This document shows positions 44,136 through 53,527 of a stretch of 64,000 nucleotides of DNA, one piece after another; the stretch's first letter is position 1, and each line of letters opens with the position of its first letter. Position numbers and translations under genes: made by a program. Under the pieces are notes generated by a model, which saw nothing but the letters and a program-made list of their open reading frames with translations, ran no database searches and was not told the DNA's origin. The stretch is from an uncultured Cytophagales bacterium (lineage in GTDB: Bacteria > Bacteroidota > Bacteroidia > Cytophagales > Thermonemataceae): contig CALEMF010000047.1 of NCBI GenBank assembly GCA_937911505.1, positions 43,605 to 107,604 of the forward strand, written 5' to 3'.

Positions 44136-46283
44136 CTATTGTTCAATAGTGTTGGGTAATTTCTCAATACCCAAATTATACAGGGTAAATGCCCATATGT
44201 CGGCCCACTCAGCAATTTGTTTAGAGATAGGCTTGCCAGCCCCGTGGCCAGCATCTACATCAATACGAATAAGTACAGGTGTTTTTCCTGTATGCTTCTC
44301 CTGTAGCGTAGCAATAAACTTGAAAGAATGCGCAGGCACTACACGGTCGTCGTGATCGGCAGTGTAAACCAAAGTAGCAGGGTAGTCTGCCTCTGTTACA
44401 TTATGTAGTGGAGAGTATTTTTTTAAATAATTGAACTGCGCTTTGTCATCACTAGAGCCGTACTCGTTGACCCAGGCCCAACCGATGGTAAATTTGTGGA
44501 AGCGGAGCATATCGAGTACGCCTACCCCGGGTAGTGCTACCGCAAAAAGATCGGGACGTTGTGTCATACAAGCGCCTACTAGTAAACCACCATTAGAACG
44601 CCCTGCAATAGATAGTTTCTCTTTCGAGGTATATTTCTCCTTAATCAGGTATTCAGCAGCCCCAATAAAATCATCAAAAACATTCTGCTTATTTTCTAGC
44701 ATACCGTCTTTATGCCATTCTTCTCCATATTCGCTCCCACCTCGTAAGTTGGCTACAGCATAAATACCGCCCTGCTCTAAGAAAGGCAAAACACGGGTAT
44801 CAAAACTAGGATTAATACTGATGTTGAAACCACCATATCCATACAAGTAAGTGGGATTGCTACCGTCGAGCTTTAATCCTTTTTTGTGTGTGATAAACAT
44901 ATGTACTTTTGTACCATCTTTACTAGGGTAGAAGACTTCTTTGGTTTCATAGCCATCAGTACTAAAATCAATGTTGGGTTTAAAGTATTCGGTAGAAGTA
45001 TTGGTAGCGATATCGTACTTATAAATAGTAGGTGGATAAAGATAAGAAGTAAAGTAGTAGTAGGTCTCCTTGGCGTCCTCTTCTCCTCCAAAGCCACCGA
45101 CTGTACCAAGGGTTGGTAGTTGTATGTCATTGAGTTTTTTACCTGTAATGTCATAAGTGCTGACCAAATGCGAAGCATCTTTCATAAAGGTGACGAAAAA
45201 CCTACCGCCTGCATAAGAAACACCACTTAACGGGTATTGCCCTTCAGGAATGATGTCTTTCCAGTTGTCAGGGGTAGGGTTGGCTAGGTCTACCTCTACG
45301 AGGCGTCTTTTTGGCGCCTTGTGGTTCGTAATGATATACACTTTGCGATTAACAGTGGTAATAATGCCATTTTCTGCTTCTTTCGTGGCGATAATGGGTT
45401 GGAGGTCTCCTTCGGTGGCTAAATCCTTAAAGTAAAGTGCATTGCCGCCAGTACCGTCGGGCATGTATATATACATGATATCTTCCTTCTCTTCTACACT
45501 TACATAAAAGCTTTGTAACGGTGTTTCTTTATCTTCGTGAATCAACGCATCTTCGCTTTGCGATGTGCCTATTTTATGGTAGTAAATTTTATGAAACTCG
45601 TTTTTAGATTCAAGTTCTTTCCCTTTCTCTGGCTGATCGTAGCGACCATAGAAAAATCCATCCTTATACCAAGAAATACCCGAAAACTTTACCCACTCGA
45701 TGGGGTCACCTACAAGCTTTTTGGTAGCCAAGTCCATTACCTGAATCCTTTGCCAGTCAGAGCCTCCCTCTGAGATAGCGTAACCAAAGTATTTTTCGTC
45801 GTCCGAAACAGACCAGCCCGATACGGCTACTGTACCCTCTTTAGAAAGTTGGTTAGGATCTATAAGTACTTCTTCTTTTCCCTCTTCACCTTCTTTTATA
45901 TAGTAAATACTTTGATTTTGCAAGCCGTCATTTTTCGTATAGATGTGATACTTCTCTGTGACGTAGGGAATGCCTTGCTTCGGATAGTTCCAAAGGGTAG
46001 TGAGGCGCTTATTGAGCGCTTCTCGATAAGGAATTTGCGCTAAGTAGTCAAATGTAACCGTATTTTGCGCCTCGATCCAGTCGCGTACAGCACTAGAATC
46101 TGATACTTCTAGCCAGCGATAGGGGTCTGCCACTTCAGTACCGTGGTAGTCATCTACTTGTGCTACTTTGGCTGTGACAGGGTAATCAATATTTTGCATG
46201 GTTGCGTCTTTTTGAGTGGAAGGGTTGCAAGCGACAATGCTTACGCCTAAAATCCCTCCAAGCCAGGTATTATATCTAAACAT
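44136..46283 (-). CDS. Prolyl oligopeptidase (S9A), probably lipid-anchored
   Basis: 715 residues from ATG 46281-46283 (a TTG two codons earlier is rejected). The N-terminus has a short signal with lipobox-like SIVAC. A seven-bladed propeller occupies about 75-440 and the alpha/beta-hydrolase the N- and C-terminal parts. Catalytic Ser563 in GRSNGG, the Asp in TADHDDRV and the His in AGHGAG are all present. It cleaves short peptides after proline, here in the periplasm. It is monocistronic. Confidence 0.94.
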   Translation of the reverse strand: MFRYNTWLGGILGVSIVACNPSTQKDATMQNIDYPVTAKVAQVDDYHGTEVADPYRWLEVSDSSAVRDWIEAQNTVTFDYLAQIPYREALNKRLTTLWNYPKQGIPYVTEKYHIYTKNDGLQNQSIYYIKEGEEGKEEVLIDPNQLSKEGTVAVSGWSVSDDEKYFGYAISEGGSDWQRIQVMDLATKKLVGDPIEWVKFSGISWYKDGFFYGRYDQPEKGKELESKNEFHKIYYHKIGTSQSEDALIHEDKETPLQSFYVSVEEKEDIMYIYMPDGTGGNALYFKDLATEGDLQPIIATKEAENGIITTVNRKVYIITNHKAPKRRLVEVDLANPTPDNWKDIIPEGQYPLSGVSYAGGRFFVTFMKDASHLVSTYDITGKKLNDIQLPTLGTVGGFGGEEDAKETYYYFTSYLYPPTIYKYDIATNTSTEYFKPNIDFSTDGYETKEVFYPSKDGTKVHMFITHKKGLKLDGSNPTYLYGYGGFNISINPSFDTRVLPFLEQGGIYAVANLRGGSEYGEEWHKDGMLENKQNVFDDFIGAAEYLIKEKYTSKEKLSIAGRSNGGLLVGACMTQRPDLFAVALPGVGVLDMLRFHKFTIGWAWVNEYGSSDDKAQFNYLKKYSPLHNVTEADYPATLVYTADHDDRVVPAHSFKFIATLQEKHTGKTPVLIRIDVDAGHGAGKPISKQIAEWADIWAFTLYNLGIEKLPNTIEQ

Positions 46284-46545
46284 ATCCAATTAAGTTAGTG
46301 GGTAAAAAAAATTACTGAGAAGTTGTATGAGGTTCTAAAAGTGAACATTGATAGCTTAAAGGTAAACTTCAGACAGCCTCTTAACTTGTACTCATTAATA
46401 TAATGGCTTTTCTGGAGAAAATAGTATATTCTTATTTGATAAAATTATCAGCTTACCTCTTTCTTACCTATGACCATCTTATCAGAAATTGATCAAAAAC
46501 TACTCAGGTACAATGAAAACTTGGTAAAAGAAAGACTATAAAAAG

Positions 46546-46974
46546 CTACTCCTCTACAAGGGCAAAAAATTGTTCTTCTATAAGTACACCTTTCTGTATT
46601 GGCCCCTTATCTGCAAGATATTTATATACAAAGCGCCCTATGAGGGTATAAGGTGTATTTTTAAATTTTACTTTAAAGTGATTTTCTTCAAGGAGGAGAT
46701 AATAAGCAAAGGTACGCTCTTCTTTTCCTGCAGTAAGCAGCACTGTTTCGTAGATTACACGTGGCTTTTGTGAGAGATGTGAAAAGATAAGGTAAGTTAT
46801 TTTTTCATAAGTATTGTCTGAAAATTGTACCTGCATATACTTCCCCTCGTAAGCTTGCTGATCTTCATCTAGCCAATCTTGATAAGGAGTGGGCTGTTGT
46901 GCAACAGCCCACTGTATACTGCCAATCAACACATTACTGGTCAACCACATAATGCATTTCGATATTCTATTCAT
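46546..46974 (-). CDS. Small exported hypothetical protein
   Basis: 142 residues with a signal peptide (about 1-25, ending AVAQ). The mature region is strand-rich with many aromatics; family not recognised. The gene is alone between two intergenic regions of about 250 and 177 bp. On the opposite strand a 23-codon frame (46470-46541) ends just before it. Confidence 0.6.
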   Translation of the reverse strand: MNRISKCIMWLTSNVLIGSIQWAVAQQPTPYQDWLDEDQQAYEGKYMQVQFSDNTYEKITYLIFSHLSQKPRVIYETVLLTAGKEERTFAYYLLLEENHFKVKFKNTPYTLIGRFVYKYLADKGPIQKGVLIEEQFFALVEE

Positions 46975-47151
46975 ACATTTTAAGTAATGTTGGACGCGTT
47001 TCAGATGAATAAAGTTTCAAATTGGTATATTCCATTTTTTCTTTGTATTGACCCAACGTTTTTTAATCGGAAATAATGATTACTTCTTGATGTAAGAAGC
47101 ATTTTTTGTTGTAGTCAAGCTAAATTAATACCATTAGTATTTGTAGCCATC

Positions 47152-48270
47152 ATGAAAAGCGAAAGATTGTATAGTCACGCTACCCATAAAATACTTACGC
47201 TCTGTTTACTGCTGCTCATACTGGAAGCCTGTAAAGAAGAAAAGAGCAGGAGCCCTCAGTACAAAGCGCTTACAGAAGCGGTGTATGCCTCAGGCAATAT
47301 TATTCCAAGAAACGAATACAAGGTATTTGCGACTACTGAAGGTTATTTGAGTAAGAAAGCTGTCACAGAGGGAGAAGCAGTGAAGAAGAATCAAATCCTC
47401 TTTATACTTGAAAACACCCAACAAGATATTCGCACGAATGATGCGAGAGACGCCTACCAAATGGCTGTAAAAAGCTATGGAAGTAACTCTCCAGTGCTTG
47501 ATGAACTAGAAGAAGGTTTGCGTACTGCTCGCTTGAGCTACCACAATGATTCTGTTAATTACGTACGTTACCGTAATTTGTGGCAACAGCAGGCTACTAC
47601 AAAGGTAGCCTATGATCAGGCAGTGCTCAAGTACGAATCTTCTCTCAATAATTACCAAGCGCAGCGCGCACGCTATCGAAAAACAAAGGACGATTTACTA
47701 CGCGCTTTACAAAATACCCGTAGCCAATATGCCTTACAGCAAGAGCAAAATACCGATTACCAACTCAAGAGTGAGATTGATGGGTTAGTGTATGAGATTT
47801 ACAAAGAAGAAGGTGAACTGATACAACGTAATGAACCAATTGCCTTGCTAGGGGCAGCCAACGAGGTATATTTAGAACTTAGTGTGGATGAACAAGATAT
47901 TGATAAGGTAAAGATAGGACAAGAAATACTCGTAAAAATAGATGTGTACCCAACGCGCGTCTTTAAGGCAAAAGTAAGTAAAATTTACCAGATGCTCGAT
48001 CGACAAACGCAGTCTTTTAGAGTAGATGCGCTATTTACTGAACAGTATCCAGGAGAGTTTGCTGGACTCACTGTAGAGGCCAACATCATTACCCAATACA
48101 AGCCTAAGGCATTAGTAATTCCTAAAGCTTTTGTGGTAGGAGACGATAGCCTCTGGATTATACAAAATGGGAAAGAGAAGAAAATTCGCTTTCAAAAAGG
48201 AATAGAAAACTACGACTGGGTAGAAGTACAAGCAGGCGTAGATACTACTACTAGAGTCATTCTAAAGTAG
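47152..48270 (+). CDS. MacA/HlyD-type periplasmic adaptor, lipoprotein
   Basis: 372 residues. Lipobox-like LLILEAC (Cys about 27). A lipoyl half-motif at about 60-90 (KVFATTEGYLSKKAVTEGEAV), a coiled-coil hairpin (about 95-195), the second lipoyl half (EIDGLVYEIYKEEGELI), and a beta-barrel/membrane-proximal domain follow. It connects the inner-membrane ABC pump to an outer-membrane channel. First gene of a five-gene operon with permease, ATPase, LytS-type kinase and LytTR regulator. Confidence 0.92.
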   Translation: MKSERLYSHATHKILTLCLLLLILEACKEEKSRSPQYKALTEAVYASGNIIPRNEYKVFATTEGYLSKKAVTEGEAVKKNQILFILENTQQDIRTNDARDAYQMAVKSYGSNSPVLDELEEGLRTARLSYHNDSVNYVRYRNLWQQQATTKVAYDQAVLKYESSLNNYQAQRARYRKTKDDLLRALQNTRSQYALQQEQNTDYQLKSEIDGLVYEIYKEEGELIQRNEPIALLGAANEVYLELSVDEQDIDKVKIGQEILVKIDVYPTRVFKAKVSKIYQMLDRQTQSFRVDALFTEQYPGEFAGLTVEANIITQYKPKALVIPKAFVVGDDSLWIIQNGKEKKIRFQKGIENYDWVEVQAGVDTTTRVILK

Positions 48271-48282
48271 CACAAGTAAAAA

Positions 48283-49536
48283 ATGTTTAGACTTTCTTTT
48301 CAAATTGCCAAAACGCAGATGCTAGAGCGCCCTAAACAGACGCTCATTGCTACCCTAGGGGTTACCTTTGGTATAGGAATGTTTGTCTTTATGGTAAGTT
48401 TTATGACAGGCGTGAATGTATTGCTAGAAGAAACAATGCTAGCGGCAACCCCTCACATACGGATTTATAACGAAGCGATCGCTGCTAAGACTTCCGTTTT
48501 AGACGAATACAAAGCTGGGGAGGCGTTTGTCAATGTAGTCCATAATATTAAACCAAAAGAGGAGAAACAAAACATCAAAAATGCCTTCCAAATGGTAGAT
48601 TACCTACGTGCAGATGAACGTGTATTGGGGGTATCGCCACAGTTGACTTCGCAGGTGTTTTACAATTTTGGACCTATACAGATCAATGGCACTTTGGTAG
48701 GGGTAGATATTTTTGAAGAGGATAAACTTTTCGATTTAGAAAGTAAGATACAAACAGGGAGGTTGGAAAATCTACTTACCTCAAGTAATGCTATCATCAT
48801 GGGGGCTGATTTGGCTGAGAGGCTTAATATGCAAGTAAACGATAAAGTAACCGTCTCGACACCAGATGGTACCCTTAAACTGCTAAAAGTAGTGGGTACT
48901 TTCCGATTTGGCGTAGGCGCCATCGACGATAGTAAAAGCTATACTAGTATTGCCACCGTACAGAAAATTTTGAAAGAAGATACACGCTACATCACCGACA
49001 TCAACGTGAAGTTAAAAGACTATTACCAGGCGGGCCAAATAGCACGAGAGTACGATAGAAAGTTTGATTATACCATAGAAGACTGGGAGGCAGCGAATGC
49101 CAGCACACTGTCGACTTTTCTTTTAAGAGATATTATTACCTACGCGGTATCTATTACCTTATTGGTAGTGGCAGGTTTTGGTATATATAATATCATGAAC
49201 ATGACAATCTACGAAAAGATGAAAGACATTGCCATTCTGAAAGCCATGGGATTTGCCGGGAGAGATGTCCTCTCTATTTTCTTAATTCAAGCAATCTCTA
49301 TTGGTCTGATGGGGGCTGCTTCTGGATTACTCATTGGCTTTTTACTTTCCTTGTGGATAGATGGCATTCCCTTCGAGACGGGAGGAGTCCTATCAGTGGA
49401 CACCTTTCCTGTCAATTATGATATAAAGTATTACTTAATCGGGTTGGTTTTCGGGTTACTTACCACGGGTCTAGCAGGTTATTTTCCAGCACGTAAAGCA
49501 GCGAAAATCGACCCTGTTGAAATTATAAGAAGTTAA
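48283..49536 (+). CDS. MacB/FtsX-type ABC transporter permease
   Basis: 417 residues. TM1 at about 23-45, a periplasmic core domain (about 50-270), then three TM helices (about 285-310, 330-360, 380-405) with YEKMKDIAILKAMGF between the second and third, and the final FPARKAAKIDPVEIIRS tail, all standard for FtsX-family permeases. Lies 12 bp after the adaptor gene and 2 bp before the ATPase gene. Confidence 0.94.
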   Translation: MFRLSFQIAKTQMLERPKQTLIATLGVTFGIGMFVFMVSFMTGVNVLLEETMLAATPHIRIYNEAIAAKTSVLDEYKAGEAFVNVVHNIKPKEEKQNIKNAFQMVDYLRADERVLGVSPQLTSQVFYNFGPIQINGTLVGVDIFEEDKLFDLESKIQTGRLENLLTSSNAIIMGADLAERLNMQVNDKVTVSTPDGTLKLLKVVGTFRFGVGAIDDSKSYTSIATVQKILKEDTRYITDINVKLKDYYQAGQIAREYDRKFDYTIEDWEAANASTLSTFLLRDIITYAVSITLLVVAGFGIYNIMNMTIYEKMKDIAILKAMGFAGRDVLSIFLIQAISIGLMGAASGLLIGFLLSLWIDGIPFETGGVLSVDTFPVNYDIKYYLIGLVFGLLTTGLAGYFPARKAAKIDPVEIIRS

Positions 49537-49538
49537 TT

Positions 49539-50207
49539 ATGAGTGCACTAGAAGCTGTAGGAATTAGTAAGTACTTTTACGAACCTGTGAAGTTTCAAGT
49601 ACTGAAAAGCTTAGACTTTAAAATAGAAAAAGGAGAGTTTTTGGCCCTCATGGGAAAATCGGGTAGTGGGAAGTCTACATTGTTGTATGTGCTTTCTACA
49701 ATGGATACAGATTACCAAGGTACCTTGTACATCAATGAGGAGCAAGTAACAGGCAAATCACAAAACTTTTTGGCACATTTTAGAAATGAGCACATTGGTT
49801 TTGTATTTCAGTTTCATTACCTGCTTCAAGAATTTACGGCGCTACAAAATGTCATGTTACCGGCATTAAAGCTAGGAAAGTATGCTAAAAGTGAGCTTGA
49901 AGATAGGGCCTATGAGAAATTGAAAATATTGGATATACAAGAGCAGGCAGGTAAAAAAACCAACAAGCTGTCTGGTGGGCAACAGCAGCGTGTGGCTATT
50001 GCTAGGGCACTCATTAACGATCCAGCTATTATTATGGGAGATGAGCCTACAGGCAACCTTGATTCAGCCAATACAAGTATCGTATTTGAGATTTTCAAAG
50101 AGTTAACTGAAAAACATCAACAAACGATTATTGCAGTAACACACGACGATGAGTTTGCCAAGAGGGCAGACCGTATTATAGAAATGAAAGATGGGATGAT
50201 CATATGA
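49539..50207 (+). CDS. ABC transporter ATP-binding protein (MacB/LolD type)
   Basis: 222 residues with intact Walker [10 protein letters not shown], signature [14 protein letters not shown], Walker [11 protein letters not shown] and the switch His in VTHDDE. It works with the permease directly upstream. Its stop overlaps the start of the kinase gene (ATGA, 50204-50207), showing that sensing and transport are translated together. Confidence 0.95.
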   Translation: MSALEAVGISKYFYEPVKFQVLKSLDFKIEKGEFLALMGKSGSGKSTLLYVLSTMDTDYQGTLYINEEQVTGKSQNFLAHFRNEHIGFVFQFHYLLQEFTALQNVMLPALKLGKYAKSELEDRAYEKLKILDIQEQAGKKTNKLSGGQQQRVAIARALINDPAIIMGDEPTGNLDSANTSIVFEIFKELTEKHQQTIIAVTHDDEFAKRADRIIEMKDGMII

Positions 50208-51256
50208 AAAACATCGTAGCTTACGTACAGCATTATTTATACAGCAGGCGCTATGTCTTGCTAGTGATCTTTTTACTTACTGTCTGTAGGTTTATTGTAT
50301 TACAGTTGATATACAAGCAATATCCACTCTCAACACACCTTATTTTAAGTGTAGTGAGCTTCTTTTCCATGATAGCCATTTGGGAAGACTTGGCTTTTTT
50401 CAACCAGTTTTTAGATAAGAAGATGCCCTTTGAAGGAGGGGTAGTGAGGCGTATCATCATACAATCGTTGCTAGGCTTTACAAGCGTTTTTATCATTACA
50501 ATGCCTTCTCTGTACCTTGCCGATTGGCTTGGAGTAGAGATCGAGGGGTGGGAGAAAACTGTCGGGATTATACAGGCAATCATCTTGGTGACTGCCATCT
50601 CTTTGGGGTATTTTGGCTATCACTTTTTACTACAGTGGAAACGAAAACTACTAGAAGCAGAGCGGCTGCAAAACGAAAAGCTACAAATAGAAAAAGAGTT
50701 TGCGCAGATGCAGTACATCAATCTGCAAAACCACCTGAATCCCCACTTTTTATTCAATAGCATCACTTCAGTGAATAGCCTTGTTTATGAAAACCAAGAG
50801 CTGGCCTCTGATTTCCTAAAACAACTTGCCAAAGTGTATCGGTACGTATTACAACACAAAAATAAAGACTTAGTGAGCTTACGTACTGAACTCAACTTTA
50901 TCCAGAACTACCTTTTCTTATTGAAAACGCGTTTTCAAGATGCTTTTTGTTGCTTGATCAATGTAAGTAAGGAAGCCTTAGCCAAGCAGATAGTACCTGT
51001 TACCTTACAAGTACTGGTCGAAAATGCTATTAAACACAATATTATGACGCCCGAGCAAACATTATATATCCATATCTATGATGAGAAGGGCTATCTATGG
51101 ATACAAAATAATCTACAGAAGAAAAATATTGTAGAGTACTCTAATCGGATTGGTCTAGAAAATTTAAAAGCGCTTTATGGTTACCTCTCAGATTGCCCCC
51201 TTATGATCAATGAAACCAAAGAACGCTTTACCATCCAACTACCCTTAATTGACTAA
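50204..51256 (+). CDS. LytS-type sensor histidine kinase
   Basis: 350 residues. Four TM helices in the first about 145 residues, then a short coiled coil and the His_kinase domain with phospho-acceptor H181 in NPHFLFNS, followed by a degenerate HATPase (N-box LVENAIKHN; G-box RIGLENL). It signals to the LytTR regulator directly downstream (3-bp gap). The transporter genes in the same operon may provide the signal or the response. Confidence 0.93.
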   Translation: MKNIVAYVQHYLYSRRYVLLVIFLLTVCRFIVLQLIYKQYPLSTHLILSVVSFFSMIAIWEDLAFFNQFLDKKMPFEGGVVRRIIIQSLLGFTSVFIITMPSLYLADWLGVEIEGWEKTVGIIQAIILVTAISLGYFGYHFLLQWKRKLLEAERLQNEKLQIEKEFAQMQYINLQNHLNPHFLFNSITSVNSLVYENQELASDFLKQLAKVYRYVLQHKNKDLVSLRTELNFIQNYLFLLKTRFQDAFCCLINVSKEALAKQIVPVTLQVLVENAIKHNIMTPEQTLYIHIYDEKGYLWIQNNLQKKNIVEYSNRIGLENLKALYGYLSDCPLMINETKERFTIQLPLID

Positions 51257-51259
51257 ACT

Positions 51260-52024
51260 ATGCTAAATGTTGTAATTGTAGAAGATGAACAACTTATTGC
51301 CAAAGATTTGGCGAAGCTATTACGACAAATAGCACCAGAAATCAACGTAGAAGCGATTTTGCCAGGGGTAAAAAAAGCCAAGCAGTGGTTCGAGCAAAAC
51401 CCTGAACCTGACCTTCTTTTTCTAGATATACAACTCTCTGATGGTGTAAGCTTCGATATTCTTGAGCAAAGTACCATTGAGTGTCCTGTTATTTTCACTA
51501 CTGCCTATAACGAGTATGCCATCGAGGCTTTTAAGGTAAATAGTATAGACTATCTACTAAAACCCATAGAGAAAGAAGAACTGGCCAGAGCCCTTCAAAA
51601 GTTTAAAAAATTACGAGAAAGTGGCATCGAGTTCAAAACACAACTGAAAGAACTGATGCAAGGCTTTTCTAATCAAGAGGCAGCACCTCAATACAAAAAA
51701 CGTTTTCTGGTACACCAAAGGAACCTACTAGTACCCATTCTGACCACACAAATCGCCTACTTTGTAAAGGATGAAATTATTTTTATCCATACATTCGACG
51801 ACCAAAAGTACGTGTGCGATCACAACACGATGGATGAGGTAATGGATGTATTAGACCCTAAAGTTTTCTACAGAGCCAATCGACAACACATTATCCATAT
51901 AGATTCGGTGCATCATGTACGCACCACACACAAGGGGCTTACCATTAAACTCAAACCACCACTTAATATTGGGATAGACATTAGTAGAGAGAAAGCTACC
52001 GACTTCAAACATTGGCTAAGTTGA
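51260..52024 (+). CDS. LytTR-family response regulator
   Basis: 254 residues. Receiver domain (about 1-120) with phospho-acceptor D56 in LFLDIQL and a conserved Lys in LLKPIEK. The LytTR DNA-binding domain (about 150-254) contains FYRANRQHIIHIDSVHHV. Partner of the upstream LytS kinase. Probably controls the efflux operon itself. Confidence 0.95.
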   Translation: MLNVVIVEDEQLIAKDLAKLLRQIAPEINVEAILPGVKKAKQWFEQNPEPDLLFLDIQLSDGVSFDILEQSTIECPVIFTTAYNEYAIEAFKVNSIDYLLKPIEKEELARALQKFKKLRESGIEFKTQLKELMQGFSNQEAAPQYKKRFLVHQRNLLVPILTTQIAYFVKDEIIFIHTFDDQKYVCDHNTMDEVMDVLDPKVFYRANRQHIIHIDSVHHVRTTHKGLTIKLKPPLNIGIDISREKATDFKHWLS

Positions 52025-52097
52025 AACAAACCACCGACGATATTTTTTAATCAAGCGACAATCAACTATCTTGTTATAGGAACTTCAACGTAAAAGT

Positions 52098-53462
52098 ATG
52101 GTACGCTTACTAGAAGCCGCTTTTCATGAAAGTGTAGTACCTATCGTGTGCAGTAATGAACATCAGTTTATCTTCTGGAACAACGCTTTCTCTGAATTAA
52201 CGGGTTATACAGAAAAACAACTTGCTGCTAGCTCATTCAACGAGCTTTTTGTGAGAGATACAGGCGATAATGTGCATCAAGCTATTTACCAAAAAACCAT
52301 CGATAAAGGGTTTTTTGAGGTGATAGAAGGTAAAATTATGGTGCAGAATAAAGAAATTATAGATACCATTGTGCACACAACTGCCTTCCCACACGAGAGG
52401 GAGACGTTTCTACTTTCCTACGTGAGAGATAGGCGACTTATTACCCTACAAGAACAGTTGGCGTATGAAAACACACAACGACTAAAGATGGCCATTCAAG
52501 CTACCAAGCAGGGCTTATGGGACTGGAATAGCCAGACCGATGCTACTTATTATAGCGACGAGTACTTTTTAATGCTGGGCTATCAGCCTAATGAGTTCAC
52601 CCCCTCGTATGACAAGTGGGTAAGCTTACTCCATCCAGATGACAGAGGCATTGCTATTGCTTCACAAAATTTGTATCTAGAAGATAAAAAAGATAGTTAC
52701 CGTATAGAGTTTCGGCTCAAAAAGAAAGATGGCTCCTATTTGTGGACCCATACAGAGGCTAGAATTGTAGAACGCAACGAAGCTGGTAAAGCAGTGCGCA
52801 TCATCGGTATAGTGGTCAATATTGATGAGAAGAAAAAACTAGAGTTACAACTTAAACGACAAAACCAGAAGCTGATTGACTATTCTTTTTTTAACTCTCA
52901 TCGCCTAAGAAGCCCTATTGCAACGCTTTCAGGTATGTTACAACTCTTGAAAGAAGAGTATGATCCTAGCTACCTTAATCACTTACAAGTTTGCGTCAAT
53001 CAACTAGATAGCATTACCAAAGAAATTAATGAAATTCTAAATGAACAAGAAGAAGAGCAAGCCATAGAGGGGCTAAAAAATCCAGTTAAAAAGATAAGCT
53101 TAATTGATGATGACCGTATTTTTCATATTGTCTACAAAAAAACGCTTGAAAGATATGACAATACCCTCGTGACAGATGCCTACGAAAAAGCCAGAGTAGT
53201 GCTAGAGAAAATTAGGCAGCACACCCTAGAAACTGATATGATTTTGTTAGATATCAATATGAAAGGCATGTCAGGATGGGAATTTCTAGAAGAATTTCAA
53301 AAATTAAAGAGTAAAGTACCTGTATACATTCTCACAAGCTCTACAGATATTCATGATATTCAGAAGGCTAAAGAGTACTCTGTTGTGAAAGGCTTTATTA
53401 TGAAACCCCTTACCCAGCAGATACTAGCCGATATATTACCTAATGGCTCTCAGCAGGCTTAA
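52098..53462 (+). CDS. PAS-PAS-DHp-receiver protein lacking an ATPase domain
   Basis: 454 residues. PAS 1 (about 5-115), PAS 2 with PAC (about 130-255; GLWDWNSQTDATYYSDEYF), then a DHp-like helical segment with H268 in NSHRLRSPIATLSG. The chain moves directly (about residue 325) into a receiver domain with D385 in LLDINMKG and Lys in MKPLTQ. No N-box or G-box of HATPase_c is present in the gap. Thus it cannot autophosphorylate; it may act as a phosphorelay or scaffold. It lies 73 bp after the LytTR gene and may use its own promoter. Confidence 0.88.
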   Translation: MVRLLEAAFHESVVPIVCSNEHQFIFWNNAFSELTGYTEKQLAASSFNELFVRDTGDNVHQAIYQKTIDKGFFEVIEGKIMVQNKEIIDTIVHTTAFPHERETFLLSYVRDRRLITLQEQLAYENTQRLKMAIQATKQGLWDWNSQTDATYYSDEYFLMLGYQPNEFTPSYDKWVSLLHPDDRGIAIASQNLYLEDKKDSYRIEFRLKKKDGSYLWTHTEARIVERNEAGKAVRIIGIVVNIDEKKKLELQLKRQNQKLIDYSFFNSHRLRSPIATLSGMLQLLKEEYDPSYLNHLQVCVNQLDSITKEINEILNEQEEEQAIEGLKNPVKKISLIDDDRIFHIVYKKTLERYDNTLVTDAYEKARVVLEKIRQHTLETDMILLDINMKGMSGWEFLEEFQKLKSKVPVYILTSSTDIHDIQKAKEYSVVKGFIMKPLTQQILADILPNGSQQA

Positions 53463-53469
53463 AGTAACA

Positions 53470-53498
53470 AAGAGGCAGCCCACAAGGGACTACCTCTT
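53470..53498. terminator. Imperfect inverted repeat between convergent genes
   Basis: An interrupted stem (53470-53481 with 53486-53498) with mismatches and a 4-nt loop between the PAS-receiver gene and the endonuclease gene. No clear T-run on either strand. Possibly a weak bidirectional terminator. Confidence 0.4.
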
Positions 53499-53527
53499 AT
53501 CTCTCCATTATAACAAACCGATTTATT

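Noticed and set aside
46470..46541. 23-codon plus-strand frame ending just before the 46546-46974 gene
   Set aside because: Too short to support, no neighbouring signals; possibly a remnant.
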